From contig NZ_CANMFF010000009.1 in the NCBI RefSeq assembly GCF_947497005.1, forward strand, positions 124,001 to 188,000: a stretch of 64,000 bases of DNA, read 5' to 3'. Below are positions 1-8,181 of the stretch, piece after piece; position 1 is the first letter of the stretch, and each line of letters opens with the position of its first letter. Under the pieces are notes generated by a model. The model did not search any database and was not told where the DNA came from. It saw only the letters and a program-made list of their open reading frames with translations. The translations under genes and the position numbers were made by a program. Source of the stretch: an uncultured Ruegeria sp. (GTDB lineage Bacteria > Pseudomonadota > Alphaproteobacteria > Rhodobacterales > Rhodobacteraceae).

Positions 1-149
1 ACCTTGTTGTGGCAGCTGTATTGATGTCGATGGGCATGATGATGGTGCCGCCGGCCATAGTGTCCTTGCCATTCAAGCTGGCGTTTTTCGTGATCGCTGA
101 CGGGTGGGCGTTGATCGCGGGCGCATTGGTGCGCAGTTACATGCCGTGA
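1..149 (+). CDS. fliP: Flagellar export-apparatus protein FliP, C-terminal fragment
   Basis: The reading frame is open from the left edge and stops with TGA at 147-149, so only the last 48 or so residues are present. They read as a hydrophobic segment containing MGMMMVPP, then SLPFKLAFF and DGWALIAG. This is the known end of FliP: the MMxxPP turn, the LPFK motif and the last membrane helix with its DGW signature. FliP is a core membrane subunit of the flagellar type III export gate, together with FliQ, FliR, FlhA and FlhB. The rest of the gene and probably more fli genes lie to the left. The identity is secure for a fragment because the motif order is specific, although the type III secretion homologue SctR shares part of the pattern. 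Confidence 0.88.
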   Translation, partial: LVVAAVLMSMGMMMVPPAIVSLPFKLAFFVIADGWALIAGALVRSYMP

Positions 150-255
150 CTTCGACCTGGAAAACCGGTTGAGCGGCGAAAAAAGGGGCCTGACGGCGCT
201 GACCTCTGACTTCTACCAATCATGTTATCCAACGCCCGGTTCCGTATGGCCAAGA

Positions 256-855
256 TCAGCCTGTCTTTTTCAGGTCCTTGATCAGTTGGTTCAGGTTGCC
301 CTTGCGCGCATCCAGCATCGCTCCGATTTCGGTACGCTCGGTCAGCAACAGATTCACACCTTCGATGAACATGTTATAAAACTTTTCGCGCCCTGATTTG
401 TCAGAGACAAGGAAGGTCACATCAAACGGAGACGACCCACGCAGTTTAACCATCGTGCGCACTTCATACCCTGCCTTGATCTTGCGCGCATTTCGCACGT
501 TGACCTCGCCGCCGATGAATTCACGGAAGCGGCGACCATACTTGCGCGAAATATAGCCCTGAAACGCCTTGGTGAATTGTTTCAACTGGGACGGGCTGGC
601 GGTGCGGGCATCCGCCCCCAGCGCATAACGGGCCATGATCGGGACGTCTGCATATTGCACAAATATCTTCTCAAAGTCGCGCAACATCGCTTTTTCCGAT
701 TTGCCCGACTCGATAACCCGGTTGATGTCGGTAACCACGTTGCCGACCAGTGCCTTGGCAGTCGCCTCGGTCTGGGCAAACGCATGCGCGGGCAAAACGG
801 CCAAGGCCATACCGGCTGCGATAAAGTGACGGCGGTTCAACTCGTTATTCAGCAT
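256..855 (-). CDS. mlaC: MlaC-type periplasmic phospholipid-binding protein
   Basis: The 199-residue product has an N-terminal export signal, RRHFIAAG followed by a hydrophobic run ending AHAFA. Its twin arginines make Tat export possible. The rest matches the MlaC/Ttg2D family, with a motif around YISRKYGRRF and a middle beta region around VRTMVKL. MlaC shuttles phospholipids between the outer-membrane MlaA complex and the inner-membrane MlaFEDB transporter. The start codon lies inside the end of mlaA (11 bases shared), so the two are translationally coupled, which fits a shared job. No mlaFED genes are visible here. The length is normal for the family. Confidence 0.88.
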   Translation of the reverse strand: MLNNELNRRHFIAAGMALAVLPAHAFAQTEATAKALVGNVVTDINRVIESGKSEKAMLRDFEKIFVQYADVPIMARYALGADARTASPSQLKQFTKAFQGYISRKYGRRFREFIGGEVNVRNARKIKAGYEVRTMVKLRGSSPFDVTFLVSDKSGREKFYNMFIEGVNLLLTERTEIGAMLDARKGNLNQLIKDLKKTG

Positions 856-1660
856 AGGGGTCCTCGTAGGGGTCTAGATAGGGGTCCCTGACCGGGTCTG
901 TCCCGGTTTCAGCGTAAGGGTCAGAATACAAGTCCAGATAGGCGTCTTCGTCATCTCTTGCCAGTTCAAAGCGGCGGTTTTGCAGATAGATCAGGCGAGC
1001 CTGTGCGTAACTGTCTGCGCTTTCGTAAAGAATCGAGTCGACGGTATCCGAGAATCGGCCACGATCGCCCATGCGACGCACAATTTCGGCGTAGACGCCA
1101 AGATTGTCGGCAGGCCGTGTCGGAGAGAAGTTGATCGGATTCGAGAACAGGTTGACCACGACCCCGATCGCATCCCGTTGGGTTGATGGGCCATAGAACG
1201 GTAATTCAACATAAGCGCCTTCGCCAACCCCCCAGACATGCAGGGTCTCACCGAAATCGGTGTCAACGGGTGGCAGGTTCAGTTCATCCGCCGGTGCGGA
1301 CAGGCCAAAGCCGCCCACGGTCATGTTGATCACGAATCGCAACAAGGCATTGCCCATCTGTTTCGGATTGCCCTGTAGCAGGTAGTCGACGGCCTGCCCG
1401 GGCAGCGAGATGTTTTCGGCAAAAGTGCTGAAACTCGTGACCATAGGGTCGGGAACGATCTTCACGTAACCTTTCGATGCTGGCCGGAACAGAAATCGGT
1501 CAACGCCCAGATTGAACTTATGGATTCCCCGGTTCGTGTTTTCATACGGGTCAAATACGTCACTGCGTGAGGCTTGCTCTGGGGGCGTTGTTGCGCAGGC
1601 AGACAGAACGGCCATGAGTGACAATACAACAAGGTGCTTCAGGCGAAATCTGCTCGACAC
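845..1660 (-). CDS. mlaA: MlaA (VacJ) outer-membrane lipoprotein
   Basis: I place the start at GTG 1660. A GGGAG ribosome-binding site lies about nine bases upstream, and the protein then opens with a lipoprotein signal ending in the lipobox LSAC. A longer frame reaches 1759 but puts 33 unlikely residues before the signal. The 271-residue product carries MlaA landmarks: FDPYENTNRGIHKFN near the start and later DYLLQGNP, GGFGLSAPAD and DFGETLHVWG. MlaA removes mislocalised phospholipids from the outer leaflet and passes them to MlaC, encoded directly downstream. The C-terminus is odd: the last 35 residues hold five DPY triplets in an acidic tail that is not part of the family core. Confidence 0.9.
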   Translation of the reverse strand: MSSRFRLKHLVVLSLMAVLSACATTPPEQASRSDVFDPYENTNRGIHKFNLGVDRFLFRPASKGYVKIVPDPMVTSFSTFAENISLPGQAVDYLLQGNPKQMGNALLRFVINMTVGGFGLSAPADELNLPPVDTDFGETLHVWGVGEGAYVELPFYGPSTQRDAIGVVVNLFSNPINFSPTRPADNLGVYAEIVRRMGDRGRFSDTVDSILYESADSYAQARLIYLQNRRFELARDDEDAYLDLYSDPYAETGTDPVRDPYLDPYEDPYAE

Positions 1661-1961
1661 GATCTTTGCTTCTCCCAAATGGCCCGACTCCTGCTCTGTC
1701 GGACTAACAATCACAATCCACCAATATTCATATGCCGGTATGGCACAAGTTTTTGTCACATAGTCGTTTAAGGTCTCAAATGAAACACCTAGCGTGTAAC
1801 CTGTCCGTCATGGCCGGGTAAAGTGATCGACTATCTACAGGTCATAATAAGTAAAGATATGCTCAGATCGCAGGCAAGCCGGAAATTGCCTGTTTCCGTC
1901 TTTCCCCGACTGCGCTTCCCGGTTAGCGTCCGGCGGAGTCAATCAGGGAAGGACCCACTCA
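1661..1961. other. Divergent intergenic region mlaA / ridA-like
   Basis: About 300 bases separate the two divergent starts. It holds the mlaA ribosome-binding site just above 1660 and the GGGAAGGA site of the ridA-like gene at 1947-1954. I see no convincing pair of -35/-10 boxes, no strong palindrome and no small gene. Confidence 0.5.
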
Positions 1962-2417
1962 ATGAGCATCGCTGCAAAACTGGAAAGCCTCGGTGTCACG
2001 CTGGACGACGCGCCTGCGCCTGCGGCCAACTATGTACCGTTCGTACGTACGGGCAATATCATCTATGTGTCCGGCCAGATTTCGAAAACAGATAAGCTGA
2101 TCATCGGCAAACTGGGCGATGACATGGATGTCGAAGCCGGAGCTGCCGCGGCGCGCGCCTGCGCGATCAATCTGCTGGCACAGGTCAAGGCAGCCTGCGG
2201 TGGAGATATTGAAAAACTGGTGCGCGTTATCAAGCTGACCGGCTTCGTGAACTCAACCACGGATTTCACGGCACAGCCGCAGGTGATCAACGGTGCGTCC
2301 GATTTCCTGGTCGAGGCGCTGGGCGATGCCGGCCGCCACTCGCGTTCCGCTGTCAGCGCGGCGTCGCTACCGCTGGGCGTGGCAGTGGAAATCGAAGGCA
2401 TCTTCGAGATCGCATGA
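1962..2417 (+). CDS. RidA/YjgF-family protein (reactive intermediate deaminase-like)
   Basis: The 151-residue product has the RidA-family layout of the longer YjgF-like subgroup (about 150 residues against about 128 for classical RidA). It carries YVSGQISK near residue 40, the central VKAACGGDIEKLVRV and a GRHSRSAV segment near the end. RidA proteins are trimeric and hydrolyse reactive enamine or imine intermediates such as 2-aminoacrylate. This longer branch is poorly characterised, and RHSRSAV replaces the usual arginine-bearing strand, so the substrate is uncertain. The start has a clear GGGAAGGA site. The stop overlaps the following phosphodiesterase start by four bases, so the two are coupled. 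Confidence 0.85.
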   Translation: MSIAAKLESLGVTLDDAPAPAANYVPFVRTGNIIYVSGQISKTDKLIIGKLGDDMDVEAGAAAARACAINLLAQVKAACGGDIEKLVRVIKLTGFVNSTTDFTAQPQVINGASDFLVEALGDAGRHSRSAVSAASLPLGVAVEIEGIFEIA

Positions 2418-3181
2418 TACTGCCACTGCCCGCTGCGTTTCTGCAGGCCCCAATTGCCCATAGGGCGCTGCATGACGTCTCGAATAACCGCCCGGAAAAC
2501 AGCCGGGCGGCCATTCACGCTGCAATTGAAGCCGGTTACGGGATCGAGATCGATCTTCAGCTGACTTCGGATGATCGGGCTGTCGTATTCCATGACTATG
2601 ATTTGTTGCGCCTGACCGGTCAGCCCGGGCCGATCCGGCAGGTCTCGGCGGAGACTGCATCCCGTGCGACCCTTCTGTATGGTGACGACGGTATTCCAAC
2701 GTTGGACGATGTGCTGAAGATGGTGGCGGGTCAGGTGCCGCTGCTGATCGAACTGAAAGATCAGGACGGAGCGATGGGCACGAATATCGGCGCGTTGGAA
2801 CGCGACACTGTGCGCGCATTGCAAGGCTACGAAGGCCCGGTGGCCGTGATGTCATTCAACCCCAACTCGGTCGCTGAACTGGCACGGCTGGCTCCGCATC
2901 TGCCGCGTGGTATCACAACTTGCGCCTATGAACCCAGCGTCGAGCTTTTGCCGCAAGACGTCTGCGATCATTTGCGTGATATTCCGGATTTCGATCGCGT
3001 CGGGGCCAGTTTCATTAGCCATGAAGCCGCCGACCTGTCCCGACCACGCGTGGCCGAGCTGAAGGCACAAGGCGTGCCAGTCCTGTGCTGGACAATCCGG
3101 ACGCCCGAACAAGAGGCAGAGGTCCGCAAGGTTGCCGACAATGTGACCTTCGAAGGGTATCTGGCCGCGCATTCAACTTGA
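2414..3181 (+). CDS. Glycerophosphodiester phosphodiesterase
   Basis: The 255-residue product is a TIM-barrel GDPD. Near the N-terminus it has HRALHD, NRPENS and then IEIDLQLTSDD and VVFHD, which supply the catalytic His pair and the Glu/Asp metal ligands; LIELKD supplies a later Glu/Lys. The enzyme hydrolyses deacylated phospholipids such as glycerophosphocholine to glycerol-3-phosphate and an alcohol. No signal peptide is present, so it is cytoplasmic (UgpQ-like), but no ugp transporter is adjacent, so I do not assign ugpQ. It starts within the ridA-like stop (ATGA overlap). Confidence 0.9.
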   Translation: MILPLPAAFLQAPIAHRALHDVSNNRPENSRAAIHAAIEAGYGIEIDLQLTSDDRAVVFHDYDLLRLTGQPGPIRQVSAETASRATLLYGDDGIPTLDDVLKMVAGQVPLLIELKDQDGAMGTNIGALERDTVRALQGYEGPVAVMSFNPNSVAELARLAPHLPRGITTCAYEPSVELLPQDVCDHLRDIPDFDRVGASFISHEAADLSRPRVAELKAQGVPVLCWTIRTPEQEAEVRKVADNVTFEGYLAAHST

Positions 3182-3226
3182 ACCTTAGCGCCTCGGTCAC
3201 AGATAAAGGGCTGGTGCGGAGGACAT

Positions 3227-4414
3227 ATGGATCAGGCACAAATCGAAATTCAGGTACTGGGTGCTCTGTCGCAGATTTCAGCGGCCGACTGGGATGCCTG
3301 CGCCTGCCCCGAGGCTGCCGATGGTGGGCGGCCCCTTGATCCCTTTACCACGCATCGTTTTTTACGAACGCTCGAGGAAAGCGGCTCGGTCGGGCGCGGC
3401 ACGGGTTGGCAGCCGCAATACCTGACGGCCTTTCTGGACGGGATGCTGATCGCGGCGGCCCCGATGTACGCCAAATCGCATAGCCAGGGTGAATATATCT
3501 TCGACCACAGCTGGGCTCATGCTTATGAAAGCGCGGGTGGGCGGTATTATCCGAAACTGCAGATCGCGGTGCCGTTCACACCTGCAACCGGGCGGCGTTT
3601 TCTGGTGCGTCCGGGGTATGAGAGGATCGGAATGTCAGCCTTGGTGCAGGGTGCAGTGCAACTTGCGGCCGACAATCAGGTCTCGTCAGTTCACGCGACT
3701 TTTTGTACCGAAGACGAAGCGCTGGCCGGTGGGCAGATGGGTCTTATGCTGCGCAGCTCGCAACAGTTTCACTGGCTGAATGACAAATATACTGATTTCG
3801 ATGCGTTCCTCACGGCCTTGTCGTCGCGCAAGCGCAAGAACATCCGCAAGGAACGTGCGCAGGCCTGTGGCTTTGGGGGTGAAATCCGCACACTGACAGG
3901 CGATCAGTTGCGCCCGGAACACTGGGAGGCATTCTGGCGGTTCTATCAGGATACAGGCGCGCGGAAGTGGGGCTCGCCCTACCTGACGCGCCAGTTTTTT
4001 GATATCGCGCAACAGACCATGATGGATGACATGGCTTTGGTGCTGGCGGAACGGGATGGCTATGCCATTGCGGGTGCGCTGAACTTCATAGGCCGCGAAA
4101 CGCTTTTTGGCCGGTATTGGGGTTGCAGTGAACATCATGCCTGCCTGCATTTCGAACTGTGCTACTATAGGGCGATAGACTTTGCCATTGCCCACGGTCT
4201 GGCCCGGGTTGAGGCGGGCGCACAGGGCGAACACAAGCTGGCGCGGGGGTATTTGCCAACGCGCACGCATAGCTTGCACTGGGTTGGCGATCCGGGTTTT
4301 GCCGATGCGGTCAAAAAATATCTGGACGCCGAAGGCCGCGCAGTGGGAGAAGAGATCGAGATTCTGACGGATTACGGTCCGTTCAGGAAATCGAACCCGG
4401 AGGAACAGCAATGA
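3227..4414 (+). CDS. FemAB-like GNAT-fold protein (DUF482 family)
   Basis: The 395-residue protein matches the DUF482/FemAB_like family. It has an N-terminal part with [10 protein letters not shown] and [12 protein letters not shown], a middle [13 protein letters not shown], then [13 protein letters not shown] and a C-terminal [20 protein letters not shown] and [14 protein letters not shown]. These proteins contain two GNAT-like folds and are often labelled peptidoglycan biosynthesis proteins from FemAB similarity, but the substrate is unknown. The start ATG has GGAGGA upstream. It overlaps phhB by four bases and follows the GDPD gene by 45 bases, so it is likely the third gene of a four-gene operon. 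Confidence 0.85.
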   Translation: MDQAQIEIQVLGALSQISAADWDACACPEAADGGRPLDPFTTHRFLRTLEESGSVGRGTGWQPQYLTAFLDGMLIAAAPMYAKSHSQGEYIFDHSWAHAYESAGGRYYPKLQIAVPFTPATGRRFLVRPGYERIGMSALVQGAVQLAADNQVSSVHATFCTEDEALAGGQMGLMLRSSQQFHWLNDKYTDFDAFLTALSSRKRKNIRKERAQACGFGGEIRTLTGDQLRPEHWEAFWRFYQDTGARKWGSPYLTRQFFDIAQQTMMDDMALVLAERDGYAIAGALNFIGRETLFGRYWGCSEHHACLHFELCYYRAIDFAIAHGLARVEAGAQGEHKLARGYLPTRTHSLHWVGDPGFADAVKKYLDAEGRAVGEEIEILTDYGPFRKSNPEEQQ

Positions 4415-4704
4415 CTGAACTTTTGTCGACCGAGACCCGTGGCCCGCTGCTGGATCCGCTGTTCAAGAACGGCTGGACAATGGTCGAAGGCCGCGACGCA
4501 ATCACCAAGACCTTCATTTTCGACAACTTCGTGCATGCATTTGGCTGGATGACGCAAGTGGCGATCTGGGCCGAGAAATGGAACCATCATCCCGAATGGT
4601 CCAATGTCTACCGCACGGTCGAGGTTGTACTGTCCACCCATGACGTGGGCGGCCTGTCAGCGCTGGACGCCAAGCTGGCCCGAAAAATGGACAGTCTGTG
4701 CTAG
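4411..4704 (+). CDS. phhB: Pterin-4a-carbinolamine dehydratase
   Basis: The 97-residue product is a full-length PCD/DCoH-like enzyme. It contains the family segment [22 protein letters not shown], given here only to locate the His-His-Pro-Glu-Trp active site near residues 55-60, followed by [18 protein letters not shown]. It dehydrates 4a-hydroxytetrahydrobiopterin to quinonoid dihydropterin, recycling the cofactor of phenylalanine hydroxylase, and it also removes damaged pterins. No phenylalanine hydroxylase gene is seen nearby. It is translationally coupled to the DUF482 gene. Its TAG stop sits in the palindrome CTAG at 4701-4704, which also provides the TAG stop of the convergent gene. Confidence 0.92.
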   Translation: MTELLSTETRGPLLDPLFKNGWTMVEGRDAITKTFIFDNFVHAFGWMTQVAIWAEKWNHHPEWSNVYRTVEVVLSTHDVGGLSALDAKLARKMDSLC

Positions 4705-5012
4705 CGATCGTTGCGGCCTGAACCTTCGCCACCAGCGAGGGATGCAGTAATGCCCATCTGCCTGAACTCAGCCGGTGTTACAGTCCCGTCACTAAGGTCA
4801 ATGGACCGTGGGATACCCGTTGTCTTGTTGCCGATCTGGCGCACACCGCGCGCGGCCGGGTTAATGTCCAGACACTTGTTGTCATAGCAGGTCAGGCCAG
4901 ACAGGTTGATCTGAATGCGGGCCTGCCCATCCGGGCCGGTCACGACGGGGGCCTGCGGCACATCACAAGCTGCCACGAGCGCCAAAACCCCCAATCCGAT
5001 CCATTTGTTCAT
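4701..5012 (-). CDS. Small putative lipoprotein, unknown function
   Basis: A 103-residue product begins [16 protein letters not shown], a short lipoprotein signal with a VAAC lipobox. The mature part has two cysteines in a [20 protein letters not shown] motif, so it may form one disulfide. I recognise no domain. It is the last of three small exported-protein genes running leftward (5639 to 4701) and ends convergently on phhB, sharing a CTAG stop. The start has AGGAG-type sequence upstream (CAGGAGCTTG). Homologues are probably confined to related marine alphaproteobacteria, but this is a guess. Confidence 0.7.
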   Translation of the reverse strand: MNKWIGLGVLALVAACDVPQAPVVTGPDGQARIQINLSGLTCYDNKCLDINPAARGVRQIGNKTTGIPRSIDLSDGTVTPAEFRQMGITASLAGGEGSGRNDR

Positions 5013-5034
5013 ACCAAGCTCCTGCTAAATGGGC

Positions 5035-5382
5035 CTAGTCCAGTAGACCATTGCCATTTTGATCTGCCACGCCGAAATCGTCATTCATCTGCGCATCATA
5101 TTCCGATCTTGAAACAAAGCTGTCCTTGTTCCGGTCAACATCCTGAAACTGCTTTATGTCCAGAAACGGTTTGGCCTCGTCCTGACCCAGAGTGCCGTTC
5201 TTGTCCTCGTCCATTGTCTGAAACGCATAGTCCGAGAACGCGTTGAACTCGTCCCTGGACAAGAACCCGTCATTATTCGCGTCAATGGCGTTCAGCTCTT
5301 TTTCATGCAGTTCAGCAACGCTTTCAGCATTTGCTGCCGTGGCCAGAAAAGCGGCCGCGATTATGAAAATTGCCCGTGTCAT
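5035..5382 (-). CDS. Exported EF-hand calcium-binding protein
   Basis: I place the start at ATG 5382, with GGAGG nine bases upstream, because a Sec signal (IFIIAAAFLATAANA) follows directly; the frame extends further without coding character. The 115-residue product has three complete EF-hand loops, DANNDGFLSRDE, DEDKNGTLGQDE and DRNKDSFVSRSE. A fourth loop, DQNGNGLLD, is cut by the stop codon after its ninth position. Such proteins are periplasmic calcium binders of unknown partner. It lies 11 bases after the glycine-zipper gene and 22 before the small lipoprotein gene, forming a run of three exported small proteins. Confidence 0.82.
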   Translation of the reverse strand: MTRAIFIIAAAFLATAANAESVAELHEKELNAIDANNDGFLSRDEFNAFSDYAFQTMDEDKNGTLGQDEAKPFLDIKQFQDVDRNKDSFVSRSEYDAQMNDDFGVADQNGNGLLD

Positions 5383-5393
5383 GCTCAACCTCC

Positions 5394-5639
5394 TCAGCAC
5401 GCGAATCTCTGGCCTTCGAAGCCACCGGCGGCAGCGCCCGCTGCGGTCAGGATCGTTTTGCCTGATCCGCCGCCAAACTGGTTGCCGATTGCACCGCCAA
5501 TCAACGCGCCGCCAAGTGTGCCGCCAAGGCACGCAATTTCGTGCTGTCGTGCCGCTTGCTGTTGTGGGGTTGGGGCCGGTCCACAGGCCGCCACAAGGCC
5601 TGCGCTGACTAAGATGAGTGAAAATACTCTAAGCGTCAT
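5394..5639 (-). CDS. Glycine-zipper putative lipoprotein
   Basis: The 81-residue product has a lipoprotein signal (VSAGLVAAC lipobox) and a glycine-zipper helix pair in the middle, GGTLGGALIGGAIGNQFGGG followed by GAAAGG. Glycine-zipper lipoproteins of this kind insert into or line envelope membranes, but their function is mostly unknown. Two additional cysteines, one before the zipper and one at the very end, could pair. It leads the three-gene cluster of small exported proteins. About 100 bases separate its start from the end of the peroxiredoxin gene upstream, with a hairpin terminator between. Confidence 0.78.
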   Translation of the reverse strand: MTLRVFSLILVSAGLVAACGPAPTPQQQAARQHEIACLGGTLGGALIGGAIGNQFGGGSGKTILTAAGAAAGGFEGQRFAC

Positions 5640-5710
5640 AAAAATCTCCCAAAGTCATGTTTGGAGTATTCGCGCATTGAGGCGGTGCTTCAAGTTAAAT
5701 TGAGATCAAG

Positions 5711-5733
5711 TGGCCCCGGGCAGACCGGGGCCA
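5711..5733 (-). terminator. Hairpin terminator after the peroxiredoxin gene
   Basis: Perfect 9-base arms TGGCCCCGG and CCGGGGCCA with a 5-base loop lie eight bases beyond the peroxiredoxin stop. The T-run on the minus strand is weak, so termination efficiency is uncertain. Confidence 0.6.
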
Positions 5734-5740
5734 GTAAAAC

Positions 5741-6226
5741 TCAGATAACCTCCAGCAGGCCTTCACCCGCTGAGATTTCACAGGCGCCGGGGTTTTCTTC
5801 CAGGTTCAGCGCTGTGACCTTACCGTCCTCGACCAGCATCGCATAACGTTTGGACCGGGCGATCAGGCCTACAGGTGGCGCGTCGAAATCCATGCCGATG
5901 GCCTTGGTGAGTTCCGAGGCCGCGTCTGACACCATGGTCAATCCTGCCTCGGTCGCGCCGGTGGATTCGCCCCAGGCCTGCATCACGAAAGGGTCATTTA
6001 CCGACAGGCACATGATCTCTTCCACGCCCTTGTCGTCGAACTGTTTTTTCGTACGCATGAAGCTTGGTACATGGGCCGTGGTGCACGTTCCGGTGTAGGC
6101 ACCGGGCACTGCGAATATGACCACTTTGCGCCCTTTGGTCTTATCTGAAATCCGAACCTCTTCCGGCCCTTCCGCCCCCATCTGGATCAATGTGGCCTCG
6201 GGAAGGGTATCTCCTGTTGAAATCAT
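5741..6226 (-). CDS. Prx5/PrxII-type peroxiredoxin
   Basis: The start is ATG 6226, with AGGAG eight bases upstream; the frame continues to 6328 without a signal. The 161-residue product is typical of the Prx5 family. The peroxidatic cysteine lies in PGAYTGTCTTAHVPSF, and a second cysteine near the C-terminus (NPGACEISAG) is a candidate resolving residue. It reduces hydrogen peroxide and organic hydroperoxides using glutathione/glutaredoxin or thioredoxin. The gene is divergent from an FAD-dependent reductase with 100 bases between starts, so the two may share control, but no operator is obvious. Confidence 0.9.
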   Translation of the reverse strand: MISTGDTLPEATLIQMGAEGPEEVRISDKTKGRKVVIFAVPGAYTGTCTTAHVPSFMRTKKQFDDKGVEEIMCLSVNDPFVMQAWGESTGATEAGLTMVSDAASELTKAIGMDFDAPPVGLIARSKRYAMLVEDGKVTALNLEENPGACEISAGEGLLEVI

Positions 6227-6326
6227 TTTCTTAGCTCCTGTCATTTGGATTTGCAGAATTAGGCTTAGCCGCAATATAGGTGGTCCAAACACAGAGACCA
6301 CGGGAAAACTACTGGGTGAGCAAAAC

Positions 6327-7538
6327 ATGAGCCATATAGTTGTGATTGGCGCGGGTCAGGCGGGAGCGTCCTTGGTGGCGCGTTTGCGCAAGGACGGGTT
6401 CGATGGTGAGATCACCCTGATCGGGGCCGAGCCGCATCTGCCATACCAGCGCCCGCCCTTGTCCAAGGCCTATCTGCTGGGTGAGATGGAGCAGGAGCGC
6501 CTGTTCCTGCGGCCCGAAAGCTATTATGCCGAAAACGACATCTCCCTTTGTCTGGGCCAGCGCGTCACAGGCATCGACCCACAGGCCAAAACCGTGACAC
6601 TGGGCGATGAGGTAATGTCCTATGACGAACTGGCGCTGACCACCGGGTCCGACCCACGCCGCTTGCCCGCCGCCGTTGGTGGCGATCTGGACGGTGTGCA
6701 TGTGGTGCGCGACCTGACCCATATTGACGACATGGAGCCCAAAGTAACCGACGGGGCCCGTGCTTTGATCGTGGGCGGCGGCTATATCGGGCTCGAGGCC
6801 GCCGCCGTCTGCGCCAAGCGCGGTGTCAAGGTCACACTGGTCGAGATGGCTCACCGCATCCTGCAACGGGTCGCAGCGCCCGAGACCAGCGATTATTTTC
6901 GCGCGTTGCACAGCGAATACGGCGCCGACATCCGTGAAGGTGTTGGCTTGGATCGGCTGCTTGGCGAAAACGGCAAGGTCACTGGAGCCGTTTTGACCGA
7001 TGGCACCGAGCTGGAGGTTGATTTCGTCGTGGTTGGCGTGGGCATCGCGCCCGCAACCCAACTGGCCGAGATGGCAGGGCTGGAGCTGGACAACGGTATC
7101 AAAACCGACGCCCATGGCCGCACGTCTGACCCGTCGATCTGGGCGGCCGGCGATTGCGCGTCATTCCCTCATGCAGGCGGGCGGATCAGGTTGGAAAGCG
7201 TCCCGAACGCCATCGATCAGGCTGAAATCGTGGCGCAGAATATGCTGGGCGCGGCCCGGGACTATGTGGCGACGCCGTGGTTCTGGTCGGATCAGTACGA
7301 CGTCAAGCTGCAAATCGCCGGGCTGAACACCGGCTATGACCGGGTGGTGACCCGTCAGGGCGCGGGGCAGACCGTATCCTTTTGGTATTACAGCGGCGAC
7401 AGGCTGATTGCGGTGGACGCGATGAATGACCCGCGCGCCTATATGGTCGGCAAACGTCTGATCGAGATGGGCAAAACCGCTGATCCTGCGGTCGTGGCCG
7501 ACCCGGATGCGGACCTGAAACCGCTGCTCAAGGCGTGA
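6327..7538 (+). CDS. FAD/NAD(P)H-dependent ferredoxin-reductase-like oxidoreductase
   Basis: I take ATG 6327 as the start because the FAD-binding Rossmann motif VVIGAGQAG begins three residues in; upstream sequence in frame is not coding. The 403-residue product has a second dinucleotide fold, ALIVGGGYIGLEAA (NADH), then VVVGVGIAP, the second FAD motif IWAAGDCA and a C-terminal reductase domain with DVKLQIAG. This is the layout of the putidaredoxin/rubredoxin/BphA4-type reductase class that feeds electrons to ferredoxins of oxygenases. No ferredoxin or oxygenase is adjacent, so the partner is unknown. It overlaps rsmD by four bases (GTGA). Confidence 0.87.
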   Translation: MSHIVVIGAGQAGASLVARLRKDGFDGEITLIGAEPHLPYQRPPLSKAYLLGEMEQERLFLRPESYYAENDISLCLGQRVTGIDPQAKTVTLGDEVMSYDELALTTGSDPRRLPAAVGGDLDGVHVVRDLTHIDDMEPKVTDGARALIVGGGYIGLEAAAVCAKRGVKVTLVEMAHRILQRVAAPETSDYFRALHSEYGADIREGVGLDRLLGENGKVTGAVLTDGTELEVDFVVVGVGIAPATQLAEMAGLELDNGIKTDAHGRTSDPSIWAAGDCASFPHAGGRIRLESVPNAIDQAEIVAQNMLGAARDYVATPWFWSDQYDVKLQIAGLNTGYDRVVTRQGAGQTVSFWYYSGDRLIAVDAMNDPRAYMVGKRLIEMGKTADPAVVADPDADLKPLLKA

Positions 7539-8092
7539 GGATCATAGCCGGAGAATTCCGGGGTCGTGCCTTGGCCTCGGTCGGTAAGGGCGATGCGGGT
7601 GCCCATCTGCGGCCTACTACCGATCGCGTGCGAGAAAGCCTGTTCAATGTACTGATCCACCAGATCGACTTTGACGGTTTACGCGTGTTGGACCTGTTTG
7701 CGGGAACCGGGGCGCTGGGGCTCGAGGCGCTGTCGCGGGGTGCGACACATGTCACCTTCGTCGATGACGGACGTGTGGCGCAGGGGCTGATCCGCAAGAA
7801 TATCGACCTGACCCGCAGCGCCGACCGTACCGACTTGGTCTGCCGCGATGCGACCCGGTTGGGCGACAATCCCAGCGCGCCTTATGATCTGGTTTTTCTG
7901 GACCCGCCTTACGGGAAATCCATGGGCGAGAAGGCCGTCGCTGGGTTGGCGAATGGCTGGGTCGCGGATGAGGCATTGCTGGTTTGGGAAGAAAACACTC
8001 CGATCCAGGCACCGATTGGGTTCACCTTGCAGGATAACCGGAAATATGGCGACACATTTATCTCATTGATGTGGAACAGTGTTTCAGACTGA
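7535..8092 (+). CDS. rsmD: 16S rRNA (guanine966-N2)-methyltransferase RsmD
   Basis: The 185-residue product starts at a GTG that overlaps the previous stop and opens MRIIAGEFRGR, the standard RsmD N-terminus. Motif I is LDLFAGTGALGLEALSRG, and the catalytic DPPY motif appears in LVFLDPPYGKSMGEKA. RsmD methylates G966 of 16S rRNA in the assembled small subunit using SAM. Translational coupling to an oxidoreductase is unusual functionally and probably reflects genome compaction. A perfect palindrome covers its stop codon (see 8078-8098). Confidence 0.94.
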   Translation: MRIIAGEFRGRALASVGKGDAGAHLRPTTDRVRESLFNVLIHQIDFDGLRVLDLFAGTGALGLEALSRGATHVTFVDDGRVAQGLIRKNIDLTRSADRTDLVCRDATRLGDNPSAPYDLVFLDPPYGKSMGEKAVAGLANGWVADEALLVWEENTPIQAPIGFTLQDNRKYGDTFISLMWNSVSD

Positions 8093-8098
8093 AACACT
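8078..8098. repeat. Perfect 10+1+10 palindrome over the rsmD stop
   Basis: The arms AGTGTTTCAG and CTGAAACACT flank a single A. The rsmD stop codon lies inside the right arm. No T-run follows on either strand, so a classic terminator is unlikely; an mRNA end-protecting hairpin or a protein site is possible. Confidence 0.6.
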
Positions 8099-8181
8099 CT
8101 GCGCGGTTTGGCGCTGAGCACTGGTTTGCAAAAACGGGAAAGCTTGGATAGGCCGACCGCGAGGCAAGGCAGGGGGCCCAA

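Noticed and set aside
2063..2824. Long minus-strand frame opposite the RidA-like and GDPD genes
   Set aside because: It is antisense to two genes with clear family motifs and has a Gln/Arg/Ser-rich, low-complexity composition typical of shadow frames.
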